Assembly (NCBI RefSeq): GCF_003858455.1
Contig: NZ_RQZF01000012.1
Span: forward strand, 1 to 64,000
DNA from: Schaalia canis
GTDB taxonomy: Bacteria > Actinomycetota > Actinomycetes > Actinomycetales > Actinomycetaceae
Length of the DNA: 64,000 nt
Reading direction: 5' to 3'
A program made the position numbers and the translations under genes. The first letter of the stretch is position 1. Every line of letters starts with the position of its first letter. The notes below the pieces were generated by a model, which was not told where the DNA came from, made no database searches, and saw only the letters and a program-made list of their open reading frames with translations. Shown piece by piece: positions 35,783 through 44,937 of the stretch.

Positions 35783-36457
35783 TTAAGCCGGTGGCGTTTC
35801 CTCACTGAGAACACCGTCAACAATCCGATACACGCGATCGCAATACTCCAACAGGCGCTGATCGTGAGTGACCATAATCGTGGTTTTCTGCGTTGCGTGA
35901 GTGACCTCGCGCAAGAGTCTGATCGTCTCGAAGGCCCGCTCAGAATCCAAGGCGGCGGTGGGTTCGTCGGCCAGAATAATCTCAGGATCGTGCATGAGCG
36001 CCGTGGCGATGGCTACGCGCTGACGCTCACCACCTGACAGGTCCGCCGGGTACTTATTCGCGAGTTTCATGATCCCCAGGGACTCAAGGAGTTCATCGCG
36101 ACGTTGAAGGTCAGAGCTGCGCCTGGCGACACGGTCATGAAGGAGTAATTGCTCGCCAACCTTCAGGAAAGGCACCAGCGAGGAAGCCTGCAAAATGAAG
36201 CCGAGGTGTTCAAAACGTACCTGAGAGCGCTCGCGCTCACTAGCTTGACCAATATTCGCACCAGCTAGAGTCACCTCACCTGTGGTGGGTGTCTGCAGTC
36301 CACCCAGAATTGTGAGGAAGGTGGACTTACCCGAACCGGACGGGCCGATAATCGCCACGAGCTCACCTGGGTGGGCCTCAAAATCGGTGGTGCGCAGGGC
36401 GTGGATGGTTTCTTCGCCCTGGGTGAAGTCTTTAGAAACGCCTTTGAGGGTAATCAT
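35783..36457 (-). CDS. MacB/LolD-type ABC transporter ATPase
   Basis: 224 residues. Walker A GPSGSGKSTFLTILGG, Q-loop FILQASSLVPFL, signature LSGGERQRVAIATA, Walker B ILADEPTAALD and H-loop VTHDQRLL. The short single-domain form and IGPSGSGKST-xx-xxLGGL pattern are typical of MacB/LolD-family mechanotransmission transporters paired with an FtsX-like permease, here the overlapping gene (TGATG junction). It probably drives export or envelope-related work rather than import. Only three bases separate its end from tatD. Confidence 0.93.
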   Translation of the reverse strand: MITLKGVSKDFTQGEETIHALRTTDFEAHPGELVAIIGPSGSGKSTFLTILGGLQTPTTGEVTLAGANIGQASERERSQVRFEHLGFILQASSLVPFLKVGEQLLLHDRVARRSSDLQRRDELLESLGIMKLANKYPADLSGGERQRVAIATALMHDPEIILADEPTAALDSERAFETIRLLREVTHATQKTTIMVTHDQRLLEYCDRVYRIVDGVLSEETPPA

Positions 36458-37566
36458 CAGCCGATCGCCTCCAGTGGATCAATGCGTGAAATGGTGCGGA
36501 TCGGAGAGAGCGCGCCGATCAACGTAAAGAGGAAGAACGCGCCCGTCACAATACCGAAAAGCGTGAGGTCAACCTGGAAGGGGACTTTGCCTTGAAGGAA
36601 ATATCCTGTCAGCCAGGCCAACCCCACGCCGCTGCCAACACCAACGATGGTGAGTAACAGGGTTTGGATGGTGCCCGCCGACAGAATGTACGAGGTGGGA
36701 ATACCCTGAGCCTTCATGATCCCAAAGATCATGCGCTTTTGAAGGGTCAGGACGTAGATGAAGATGCCCAGCACGAAGGACAAAATGGCGATCAACGAGC
36801 CGATCATCAATGTGAAGGTTAAGGTCTGCGCGCGATAGCCGGGGAGTTCCTCAATGAGGTCATCAATGCTCAGTGCCTCCAGCTTGAGGTCACTCAACGC
36901 CTCAAGGTCGGTAGCTGGCGGCTGGTAGTCGAGCATCAGCGCCTGGGCAACCACCGTGTCATCTCGGCTCGCCAAAGCAAAAGCAAAAACCTCTTGAAAG
37001 TGCTCACGCGGAATGTAGAAGGTTGGTGCCACCTGGAAACGCCGCGAATCCGTGAAACCACTGATGGTCCACGTCGTTTCAGAGTCAATGAGCTCAAGAG
37101 TGTCGCCTACTGCGTAGCCTTCGGCGCGCAGGGCCTCGTCAAGGAGGATCTCGTTCGTTTCAGCAGGGTAACGTCCCTCGACCACAGGCACCGAAGCGGG
37201 CTCGCCCTCGTCAACACCAAAGAGGAAAGCGGAACGTTTTCCGGTGTCAGTTTCCCCATCGCGAGCACTCTCGGGAACCTCGTAGACAACAGGGCGGGCA
37301 AGAAGGGGCGTGCTCTCTGGCAGGATGGCACTGACTTCCGTGGCAGTTGTTTCAGTGATACGGGAGGCCACGAGGTTGCGGTTAGCGTCCTCCGAGACAA
37401 CGACATAGGAGGTATCCCATTCGTCAATGGCTTCGGTGTAGGACGAGGCGAGGCCGTAGGCAAGGCCAGTGAGGAAGTACACGAGGTAGCTGACAAGGAA
37501 GATCACCACAGTAATGAGGATGAAGCGGGTGGGTGAGTGTCGGATCTCGCGCAGCGCTAGAAACAC
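36457..37566 (-). CDS. FtsX-like ABC transporter permease
   Basis: 369 residues. One N-terminal helix (FILITVVIFLVSYLVYFLTGLAY), a large extracytoplasmic domain of about 200 residues (MacB_PCD-like, with SVPVVEGRYPAETNEILLDE), then three C-terminal helices (LTFTLMIGSLIAILSFVLGIFIYV, ILSAGTIQTLLLTIVG, LFGIVTGAFFLFTLIGALSPI). The start is GTG 37566, where AGGAG lies upstream and the protein begins FLALREIRHSPTRF, the usual opening of this permease type; the frame upstream is non-coding. Four-helix MacB topology. Confidence 0.88.
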   Translation of the reverse strand: MFLALREIRHSPTRFILITVVIFLVSYLVYFLTGLAYGLASSYTEAIDEWDTSYVVVSEDANRNLVASRITETTATEVSAILPESTPLLARPVVYEVPESARDGETDTGKRSAFLFGVDEGEPASVPVVEGRYPAETNEILLDEALRAEGYAVGDTLELIDSETTWTISGFTDSRRFQVAPTFYIPREHFQEVFAFALASRDDTVVAQALMLDYQPPATDLEALSDLKLEALSIDDLIEELPGYRAQTLTFTLMIGSLIAILSFVLGIFIYVLTLQKRMIFGIMKAQGIPTSYILSAGTIQTLLLTIVGVGSGVGLAWLTGYFLQGKVPFQVDLTLFGIVTGAFFLFTLIGALSPIRTISRIDPLEAIG

Positions 37567-37808
37567 GCAGATGCTCCTGCCGTAGGGGTGGATAAGGTCA
37601 CGACCCCGTCTTAGGCAAGGCCTTGTCCTATTCTTCCCTGTTTGCCTGCCTCGCGCGCGTTGGGGAACACAGTGTGAGAAAAATGAAGGAAGGAAATCCT
37701 GGGGAAAGCACCTAGCAATAGCACCATGGGGAGGCCTCCCCATTGGCGAGACGTACTACCGTGCGTAGCTTTAAGCTAGGAAATTGTTGTTGGCGGGAAA
37801 GGATTCCC
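37567..37808. promoter_or_regulatory. divergent promoter region with two palindromes
   Basis: Contains CAAGGCCTTG at 37616-37625 (with a looser TAGG/CCTA extension) near the ABC permease and a perfect 18-bp palindrome ATGGGGAGGCCTCCCCAT at 37726-37743 upstream of the hydrolase gene. Either could be an operator; the second could also form a hairpin in RNA. Confidence 0.5.
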
Positions 37809-39203
37809 ATGGCTCTCTACGGTGCTGACATTGCCCAGATGAGGCAACTTGCACGCCTATTGGTTCTTCAGGCGGAACAGCTTGAAACGAGCGTTGCGCA
37901 CTCTTTGACCAACCAGGTGCGAGGCACTTCCGCGTGGCGAGGGCCCGACGCCGAACACTTCCGCTCAGACTGGTCAGCCTCACTGGAACCATCTTTGCGT
38001 CGCGCTGCTCAGCAACTTCGTGAGGCCAGCGAACGCGTCACCGCCAATGCCAATGAACAAGAACAAGCGTCGCGCGGAAATGGTGGTGCCGGGGCGGCCG
38101 TCACAGGAGCAGGCGCCAGCGTTGCAGGAGCAGGCCCCAGCGTTGCTCTTCCCAGTGGACTTGGAGACGATCCGCAGGCAACCAGCCGATGGTGGGCGGG
38201 TTTGAGCGATGCTGAAAAACAGCGCATGATCGAAAAAGATCCCCGCATGATTGGAAGCCTGGATGGCGTCGATGCGGCTTCGCGCGATAAGGCGAATCGG
38301 ATCGTGCTGGCCGAAGAGAAAAAGCTGGCCCAAGAACGAGTGGATAACTATTGGAAGACGTTCTCCCCTGAACCTGACGAAGTCAGGATCATGGAATACA
38401 ACCGCCTCAAGCACGACCTCGAAGAACTCAAACGTGTGGAGAATGCCCTCAATGGTGGAACCCCTAACGATCCGCGTCACCTCATAGCACTCGACTTCAG
38501 TGGCGAACGGCTTAAAGCAGCCGTGAGTGTAGGCAACGTCGATAAGGCAAGCCACGTCTCGGTGATCGTTCCTGGAATGACGACGAATGTTCACGACAGC
38601 CTCGGTACGAACATATCGGCCGCTGAGAATGTGAAGAACCGCGCCGCGGTACTGGGAGGAATGAGGCGCGAGGATATCGCGGTAGTGGCATGGCTCGGGT
38701 ATGACGCTCCGCAGGGGTTGATTGGCGCATCCAACACTGATCGGGCCCATAAGGGTGCAGAGAAACTCTCATCCTTTGTCACTGGTCTGGATTCCAGTCG
38801 CGAACACTCGCCAGCGGGGGACCCTCTCTTGACGCTCATCGGACATTCTTACGGCTCAACTACCTCTGGTTTTGCTGCGACACAGACTCAAGACGGCGTC
38901 ATTGATAAGTTGGTGCTGGCGGGTTCTCCTGGTAGTGGCGTGAAATCTCTTGACGAGTACTCTGTACCCGAGGGGAATGTCTACGTCTCAGCAACTCCTT
39001 GGGATCCTGTGCTTGGTGTCGGCCCGGATAGAAGCTTCGGGACGAACCCGCAAAAACTTGAGGGAATCAAGCATCTCAATGCCGATATTTCTGGGGGTGA
39101 CAATGGGTGGATCACAGGACCCATGGACAGGCATACCTCTTACTTCAAAGAAAAGACCGCAGCATTGGATGACATCGCGCGCGTGAGCGCCGGAAAGAAG
39201 TGA
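37809..39203 (+). CDS. WXG100-like protein with C-terminal DUF1023 alpha/beta hydrolase
   Basis: 464 residues. The first 90 form a helical hairpin-like region with the WxG turn (TSAWRGPDAEHFRSDW), as in WXG100/ESX-secreted proteins. A Gly/Ala linker with direct GAGASVAGAG-type repeats and a helical region follow. The DUF1023 hydrolase domain (about 255-440) has VSVIVPGMTTNVHDSLG, the GxSxG-like nucleophile elbow GHSYGSTTSG and a later Asp/His region. I chose ATG 37809, with AAAGGA upstream. No signal peptide. It could be a type VII secreted lipase/esterase; the next gene, two bases downstream, encodes a lipoprotein. Confidence 0.82.
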   Translation: MALYGADIAQMRQLARLLVLQAEQLETSVAHSLTNQVRGTSAWRGPDAEHFRSDWSASLEPSLRRAAQQLREASERVTANANEQEQASRGNGGAGAAVTGAGASVAGAGPSVALPSGLGDDPQATSRWWAGLSDAEKQRMIEKDPRMIGSLDGVDAASRDKANRIVLAEEKKLAQERVDNYWKTFSPEPDEVRIMEYNRLKHDLEELKRVENALNGGTPNDPRHLIALDFSGERLKAAVSVGNVDKASHVSVIVPGMTTNVHDSLGTNISAAENVKNRAAVLGGMRREDIAVVAWLGYDAPQGLIGASNTDRAHKGAEKLSSFVTGLDSSREHSPAGDPLLTLIGHSYGSTTSGFAATQTQDGVIDKLVLAGSPGSGVKSLDEYSVPEGNVYVSATPWDPVLGVGPDRSFGTNPQKLEGIKHLNADISGGDNGWITGPMDRHTSYFKEKTAALDDIARVSAGKK

Positions 39204-39204
39204 T

Positions 39205-39801
39205 ATGAGCAGGGGCTTTTCAGTTCATAGACGCGCCATCGGTATGGCCGTCATTGTCAGCGCACTCTTGTCGTCGTGTTCTTTGTGGAAGGATGATTCT
39301 TTGTTTACCCCAGATGGCTCCCAGCCGATCTCCCAGCGAATGACTACAGAAGAGTTCCAGCGGGAGATTGAACCTAAGATTTTGCGATATGTTGATGAAG
39401 TAGCGTTGCGGACCGCGTCAGTCATTCAGCATGATGGGGACTCTAAACTCGACGCCTGCAGTGAAGAAGGAAGCTGGGTTCTGCACAGCCAAATGTTTGT
39501 GACAGGAATCCTTGATGCTGAGGAACTCAAACAACTAGGCGAAGAAATCCTTGTGCCCCTCGGCTTCACTGATATCACCGATTCCAGCGAAGGGGACCTG
39601 GTGGCACTGTCATGGTTCAACCCGCTGACCGGCGGCTACGTAGGCCTCGGCGCCTCCGATGGTTCGACACGTTTCCACTATGAATCCTCGTGCCTGCCCA
39701 CCGACGGATCAACGACGCAGCCCTTGCAGTTTGTTCCTGAGCGTCCCGCAGACTATCCCCAAACTTTCGAGCCGGAGTATTGGCGTTCCCAGGCACAGTG
39801 A
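39205..39801 (+). CDS. lipoprotein of unknown function
   Basis: 198 residues. A lipoprotein signal with a basic start, a helix (IGMAVIVSALL) and lipobox LSSC at about residue 25. The mature part is acidic with two more Cys (CSEEG and SSCLP), probably a disulphide, and alternates helix and strand. No family recognised. It begins two bases after the WXG/DUF1023 gene, so the two are co-translated and likely act together at the membrane; an immunity or chaperone role is a hypothesis. Confidence 0.8.
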   Translation: MSRGFSVHRRAIGMAVIVSALLSSCSLWKDDSLFTPDGSQPISQRMTTEEFQREIEPKILRYVDEVALRTASVIQHDGDSKLDACSEEGSWVLHSQMFVTGILDAEELKQLGEEILVPLGFTDITDSSEGDLVALSWFNPLTGGYVGLGASDGSTRFHYESSCLPTDGSTTQPLQFVPERPADYPQTFEPEYWRSQAQ

Positions 39802-40021
39802 CCCGATCGGCCTCATGCGGGCAGGGAACGGCGTATTCCTTGCTGTAGCTCACAATCTGTGGCTTTCAGCAGGTGAGATGACCCACCTTCACAGGACATG
39901 GCCAGAAAACGTCGCTACGGTGGCACGGTAAGTCTGTTCCGACTCCGCCTCGCGGCACCCAGTACTGGAATCCGCGAACCACGGCCGACTCGGTGCAGAG
40001 AACGCCGAAGTCTGGAGTCTT

Positions 40022-41146
40022 GTGAAGAACACGCAATCCACGCGCCGTACTGTTATCGCCGCCGCATCCGCGTTGACCGTTGCCATTATGGGCATCACCG
40101 GAGTTGGTATCGCAAACGCCCACCGAAATGTCACCATCGAGGTCGACGGTGTGGCCCAGCCTGTTAGTGGCTTCTTCTCCACAGTTGAAGGCGCGCTTGG
40201 AGCTGCGGGCTTCCAGCCAGGTGAACATGACCTGGTTGCCCCTGGCACACATGAATCCGTTGAGGACGGCTCGACGATTGTCGTGCGCACGGCCTCGCCC
40301 TACACCGTCAACATTGACGGCACTACCAAGGTGGCATGGTCTACCGCCTCATCCGTGGCTGACCTGCTGAGCCAATTCGGTTCTTCCGGCGTCACCTACG
40401 CCGCAGACCGTTCTAATGCTCGCGCTGCCCTGCCCGTTCTCACCGACGGCGGCACAGTGATGATCGAGGCTGACGGTGCGAAGAAACCCGTGACGGCGAG
40501 CGCCACTGACACCGCGGCCACCCTCCTTCAAAAGGCTGGCGTTACCGCCTCGCCTATCGACCGCGTCTCCTTTGTGACCACCAACGAGGGCGTGACCTTG
40601 CGCGTCGTTCGAGTCACCCGTGGCACCTCTGAGAAAGTCGAAACCCTTGAAGTTCCCGTTGAGGAACGCGAGGATGACACCCTCGAACAGGGCGAAACTC
40701 GTGTCCTCGAAGAAGGCGCTGAAGGTAAGGTCATCACCCGCACCTACAAGGAAACTATCGGCGGGCGCACCACGGTGGATACTGTGGTCGGCACTGAACG
40801 CCAAGAACCCGTTGCACGCGTGATCGCTGTTGGCACTAAGCGCCCAGCCGCCGTCGCCCCCGCGTCATCGTCTGCAAGTGACGTGCAGCCTGTTGCGTCC
40901 TCTGTGGGCGGAGACGTGTGGGCCGCACTTGCTGCCTGCGAATCCGGCGGCAACCCGTCGACTAACACCGGAAACGGCTACTACGGCATGTACCAGTTCA
41001 GCCTGCCGACATGGCAGTCCGTGGGAGGCTCGGGACTTCCCTCAGATGCTTCCGCAGCTGAGCAGACAATGCGCGCACAGATTCTGCAAGCCCGCTCGGG
41101 CTGGGGCCAATGGCCTGCCTGCTCGGCCAGCCTGGGTCTGTACTGA
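40022..41146 (+). CDS. rpfB: resuscitation-promoting factor (DUF348, G5, Rpf domains)
   Basis: 374 residues. Signal sequence (about 1-32, ending GIANAH), then two DUF348 ubiquitin-like repeats (VTIEVDGVAQPVSGFFSTVE and VNIDGTTKVAWSTASSVADL), a G5 domain (residues about 205-270) and a C-terminal Rpf lysozyme-like domain: WAALAACESGGNPSTNTGNG with the catalytic Glu, then YYGMYQFSLPTWQSVGG. Rpf cleaves peptidoglycan and stimulates regrowth of dormant cells. GGAG precedes the GTG start. It is the first of two tandem paralogues and is separated from the second by a terminator. Confidence 0.93.
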   Translation: MKNTQSTRRTVIAAASALTVAIMGITGVGIANAHRNVTIEVDGVAQPVSGFFSTVEGALGAAGFQPGEHDLVAPGTHESVEDGSTIVVRTASPYTVNIDGTTKVAWSTASSVADLLSQFGSSGVTYAADRSNARAALPVLTDGGTVMIEADGAKKPVTASATDTAATLLQKAGVTASPIDRVSFVTTNEGVTLRVVRVTRGTSEKVETLEVPVEEREDDTLEQGETRVLEEGAEGKVITRTYKETIGGRTTVDTVVGTERQEPVARVIAVGTKRPAAVAPASSSASDVQPVASSVGGDVWAALAACESGGNPSTNTGNGYYGMYQFSLPTWQSVGGSGLPSDASAAEQTMRAQILQARSGWGQWPACSASLGLY

Positions 41147-41152
41147 CGTGAA

Positions 41153-41194
41153 GAGGTGGTCACCCGCTCAAGGGTGGCCACCTCCACGCTTTTT
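41153..41194 (+). terminator. rho-independent terminator
   Basis: Thirteen-bp stem GAGGTGGTCACCC / GGGTGGCCACCTC with one G-U pair; the T run follows at 41190. It ends the first rpf gene. Confidence 0.85.
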
Positions 41195-41275
41195 GATGCT
41201 CATTCGCCTTCCCTACATGAGGGGAGGAAGATAGCATCTATAGAGGACATACGAGGCTACAGGAAGGACACGTCA

Positions 41276-42640
41276 TTGCTTTCCGATGTCACACGCACAA
41301 TGACGCAGGCACGTGAGGCGCTCTTGTCTTTCGCGCCATGCCGCCGACACGTCGTGACAGCAGCGCTCGCAGCAAGCACCCTTGTATGCACAACAGCCCT
41401 GACCGCAGCAGCTACCTCCCACGTTGAATACACCGTTGAAGTCAACGGCGTGTCCCGCCCGTACTCCGCGTGGGCAACGACGGTGGAAGAAGCCCTCACT
41501 GATGCGGGCATCTCCCTTGACCCTCACGACCTTGTTTCCCCCGCGCGCGGGGAAAGCATCACCGAAGGCAGCACCATCGTCGTCCGTAAAGCGCGCCCGG
41601 TCGAACTCAATATCAACGGTCAGCATCGGACTGTCTGGACCACAGCATCCACCCTTGATGACATTCTTTCCGCCGCCGACCCTCACGGCGACGGTGCCAT
41701 CATTGCGGCCAGTCGTTCCGCATTAAGAGGAACCATCCCCGCGTTGACATCTCGCCCGCAGAACGTCACCGTTACTCACAAAGGCGTTCAACGTTCGATC
41801 TTCATGCGCCCGGGTGACGATATTCGCTCGCTACTGACATCGGCAGGAATTGAAGTCGGCCCCCTTGACCGCGTCACAGTCTTTAGCCAGGCAGGTGCTC
41901 TGAACGTCAAGGTATCCACCGTCACCCGCGGTACCGTCACTGTTGATACGCCAACGGAGTTCACCGAACGCGTCGAAGACAATGCGCAGCTTTTTGCCGG
42001 TGAATCGATTGTCACCACTAAGGGAGTTCCGGGTACAACACGACAAATCGCATGGCAGGAAACCATTGACGGTTCGGTGGTGCATCAGGCTGTGCTCAGT
42101 GAAGAAGCAGTAAGCGCTCCTCAGGAGCAAGTGCGATCTCGGGGCACAAAGGAAGCTACGCCTCAGGCCCTCCTCGCTGCGGGCATTGATCCTAAGGCCA
42201 CGCTCGAAGAAGGCGTTGAAGCTGACGGTACGCCCTCGATCCGCTACCGCGCGACTCTCGGCTCAATCTCCACCCCCGAAGAAATCACCGCATTACGCGT
42301 CTCGACTGAACTGGCTGGCGTGCCACTGGTCTACACCGGTGAGGACCCGCGAAATATTGCTAAACAACAAGTCAGTGACCGCGGATGGAATGAGGACCAA
42401 TTCCGATGCCTGGTTGCCCTGTGGCAAAAGGAATCGGGGTGGAACCCCTACGCGGAAAACCCCTCCTCAGGGGCCTACGGCATTCCCCAGTCCCTACCGG
42501 GCTCAAAGATGGCCTCTGCCGGAGATGACTGGCAAACAAATCCCGCCACTCAGATCACATGGGGCCTGGGGTACATCGCGAGCCGGTACGGTGACCCCTG
42601 CGGCGCCTGGGGACACTCACAGGCAGTTGGCTGGTACTAG
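41276..42640 (+). CDS. second DUF348/G5 cell-wall hydrolase, Rpf-like paralogue
   Basis: 454 residues. Signal segment (VVTAALAASTLVCTTALTAAA), three DUF348 repeats (starting VEYTVEVNGVSRPYSAWATT, VELNINGQHRTVWTTAST and VTVTHKGVQRSIFMRPGD) and a G5 domain. The C-terminal lysozyme-like domain differs from the first paralogue: LVALWQKESGWNPYAENPSS and AYGIPQSLPGSKMAS, closer to soluble lytic transglycosylases. I chose TTG 41276 because AAGGA sits seven bases upstream; the ATG at 41300 has none. Likely a secreted peptidoglycan hydrolase. It lies directly before ksgA, in the classical rpfB position. Confidence 0.87.
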   Translation: MLSDVTRTMTQAREALLSFAPCRRHVVTAALAASTLVCTTALTAAATSHVEYTVEVNGVSRPYSAWATTVEEALTDAGISLDPHDLVSPARGESITEGSTIVVRKARPVELNINGQHRTVWTTASTLDDILSAADPHGDGAIIAASRSALRGTIPALTSRPQNVTVTHKGVQRSIFMRPGDDIRSLLTSAGIEVGPLDRVTVFSQAGALNVKVSTVTRGTVTVDTPTEFTERVEDNAQLFAGESIVTTKGVPGTTRQIAWQETIDGSVVHQAVLSEEAVSAPQEQVRSRGTKEATPQALLAAGIDPKATLEEGVEADGTPSIRYRATLGSISTPEEITALRVSTELAGVPLVYTGEDPRNIAKQQVSDRGWNEDQFRCLVALWQKESGWNPYAENPSSGAYGIPQSLPGSKMASAGDDWQTNPATQITWGLGYIASRYGDPCGAWGHSQAVGWY

Positions 42641-42683
42641 GCCACTTTCTCCTGCCGTGCTCGCAGTCGATTAGACTTTCCTT

Positions 42684-43820
42684 GTGATGTCCTCCCGCCC
42701 CTCCCGCCCCCCTCGCCGTGCTGCTTCTGAGCGAGGAAGCGATCGGCGCCCTCAGCGTTATTCCGACCCCACTCTGCCCGAAGGTGTCACCGCCTCGGAC
42801 TCAGGCCTACTGGGACCCATTGAAGTTCGCCAGATTTCTGAAGCCCTGGGAATCCGCCCCACGAAAACCCTGGGGCAAAACTTCGTGCACGACGCCGGGA
42901 CCGTCCGCAGGATCGTCAAAGCAGGCGGCGTTGAAGACAGTGACGAGGTAATCGAGGTCGGCCCTGGACTGGGATCCCTCACCCTCGCCCTGCTTGAGAC
43001 CGGCGCCCGCGTGCGCGCTGTCGAAATCGACCCGCCGCTGGCCCGAGCCCTCCCGGAAACCATTCGCGCCCGCATGCCCGAAGCTGTGGATCGTTTCGCT
43101 GTGATCAACCGCGACGCCATGACCATCAGCGCCGACGAAGACTTTGGGCACCCCGACTGGCCAGCCCCCACCAAACTGGTGGCAAACCTGCCCTACAACG
43201 TAGCTGTTCCGGTGCTGCTCACCATGCTGGAACGACTGCCCTCGTTAACCGATGTGCTTGTTATGGTTCAGGCCGAGGTTGCCGACCGCCTGGCAGCAGG
43301 CCCCGGCACGCGCATCTACGGCGTGCCCTCCGTTAAAGCCGCCTGGTACGGACACGCAGAACGGGCGGGCACTATCGGCCGATCCGTCTTTTGGCCCGTG
43401 CCAAACGTTGATTCTGCGCTGGTGCGCCTGCGTCGCACGCCTGAACCTCGCGGGGATGACACCCTGCGTCTGGCCACCTTCGAAGTCACCGACGTGGCCT
43501 TCGGCCAGCGCCGCAAGACCCTTCGAGCAGCAATGAAGAACTGGGCGGGATCCTCCGAGGTCGCAACCGCACTCCTTGAGGCTGCGGGAGTTGACCCGGG
43601 CGCTCGCGGTGAAACTCTGGGTATCGACGAGTTCGTCGCTCTTGGCCGCGAGCTGGTAGCTATGCGGGATGCGGGCACCTTCCCTCACGGGGACAAGAAT
43701 GGGCCTCACGCCGACCCTGCCAGTAGGGGTGCGTCCGCCAGCAGAAGCGAGGTCGCCAGCGCAAATGAGGGTGGCACTATAAGCGAGGGTGTCAGCGTAA
43801 GCGAGGCTGGCAATGCGTGA
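42684..43820 (+). CDS. rsmA: 16S rRNA (adenine-1518/1519-N6)-dimethyltransferase
   Basis: KsgA, which dimethylates two adenosines near the 3' end of 16S r[43 protein letters not shown] (SAM site), the VEIDPPLA acidic end, and [11 protein letters not shown] (N-L-P-Y catalytic motif) are all present. Residues 1-45 and the last 45 (Ser/Ala/Glu-rich) are extra, giving 378 residues. No ribosome binding site; TAGACT six bases before the GTG suggests a leaderless mRNA. ATG three bases on is the alternative start. It overlaps ispE by 8 bp. Confidence 0.95.
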   Translation: MMSSRPSRPPRRAASERGSDRRPQRYSDPTLPEGVTASDSGLLGPIEVRQISEALGIRPTKTLGQNFVHDAGTVRRIVKAGGVEDSDEVIEVGPGLGSLTLALLETGARVRAVEIDPPLARALPETIRARMPEAVDRFAVINRDAMTISADEDFGHPDWPAPTKLVANLPYNVAVPVLLTMLERLPSLTDVLVMVQAEVADRLAAGPGTRIYGVPSVKAAWYGHAERAGTIGRSVFWPVPNVDSALVRLRRTPEPRGDDTLRLATFEVTDVAFGQRRKTLRAAMKNWAGSSEVATALLEAAGVDPGARGETLGIDEFVALGRELVAMRDAGTFPHGDKNGPHADPASRGASASRSEVASANEGGTISEGVSVSEAGNA

Positions 43821-44817
43821 AGTCACCGCTTCTGCCCCCGGTAAGGTGAACCTGCTGCTCCGCTGCGGTGCCCCCACCGACGACGGCTACCACCCGCTGG
43901 TGACAATCTTTGAATGTCTGGATGTACGTGAGTATGTGACCGTTCGGACGTCCCGATCACCCGGCGTTCGCGTCACCACTACGGTGCATCGCCCAGATGG
44001 GAGTATTGATGAGGCGCTTGGCGCCGAACTTGACGCCCTGCCAGGGGATAGCCACCTAGCGGTGCGCGCTGCCAAAGCCCTGCAGCCTTTGGCAGCAATG
44101 GGACCGTGGGCGTCAACCAGTGCGGGTCTCAGCATCACAGTGGAAAAGCATATTCCCGTTGCAGGCGGCATGGCGGGCGGTTCGGCAGACGCGGCAGCCG
44201 CCCTCGTTGCCTGCAATGAGCTGTGGCAGATCGGGCTGAACATCGACCAGCTTGAGGCTATCGCCCGAACGCTTGGCGCTGACGTTCCCGCCTGCCTACG
44301 CGGCGGCATCACCCTGGGGACAGGCCGAGGCGACCACCTGCGTTCCTTGGCCGAACCGGCAGAACCGCGCCACTGGGTGATGATCACCTTTGCTCAGGGC
44401 CTATCGACCCCAGAGGTCTTCGGCGCCCTTGATGCCCTTGGCGGGCCACTGGGTAAGGACGGCACCCACGCTTGGGGTGAGCTTGATGAGCCGCAGGACA
44501 CCGAGTGCGCTCTCTACAGTGGAGGCCCGAGGGAACTTGCTGCTGTGCTGGACAATGACCTTTACTGTGCGGCGCGTACCATCCGCCCGGAATTGGAAAG
44601 AGTTCTTGACGCTGCCCGCCAGGCTGGCGCCCTCGCGGCGATACTCTCCGGCTCTGGCCCCACCTGTGCCGCCCTCGCCGAAAACGAGGCCCACGCCCAC
44701 GCCCTCGCTGACACGTTGACCTCCCACCCCCTACGTGCGGAGGGTGTCATCAAAGACCTGCATGTTGTCTCTGGCCCTGCCCCCGGAGCACGAATAGAGG
44801 CCGCGCACGCACACTAG
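43813..44817 (+). CDS. ispE: 4-diphosphocytidyl-2-C-methylerythritol kinase
   Basis: GHMP kinase of the MEP isoprenoid pathway. [21 protein letters not shown] at the start, the glycine-rich loop [17 protein letters not shown] and [10 protein letters not shown] near the C-terminus are the three GHMP motifs. 334 residues, slightly longer than usual. It overlaps ksgA by 8 bp, the standard actinobacterial arrangement. Confidence 0.95.
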   Translation: MREVTASAPGKVNLLLRCGAPTDDGYHPLVTIFECLDVREYVTVRTSRSPGVRVTTTVHRPDGSIDEALGAELDALPGDSHLAVRAAKALQPLAAMGPWASTSAGLSITVEKHIPVAGGMAGGSADAAAALVACNELWQIGLNIDQLEAIARTLGADVPACLRGGITLGTGRGDHLRSLAEPAEPRHWVMITFAQGLSTPEVFGALDALGGPLGKDGTHAWGELDEPQDTECALYSGGPRELAAVLDNDLYCAARTIRPELERVLDAARQAGALAAILSGSGPTCAALAENEAHAHALADTLTSHPLRAEGVIKDLHVVSGPAPGARIEAAHAH

Positions 44818-44937
44818 CGTTGCCTGCAACCCTCATCTGTGCCCCTGGACGTGCCTCCGATGCTGAGCGCGACAGCGCTTGCCGCTCACGCCCCTTGGCA
44901 CACGACGCCCACACCACCCATATTCTGAAGGACCCCT

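Noticed and set aside
37726-37743. Rho-independent terminator at the 18-bp palindrome
   Set aside because: No transcript is expected to end there (the flanking genes diverge) and there is no T run or loop; an operator fits better.
39802-40021. Possible c-di-AMP (ydaO) riboswitch upstream of rpfB
   Set aside because: Such riboswitches often precede actinobacterial rpf genes, but I could not find the conserved blocks in this 220-bp leader; a covariance-model search would settle it.
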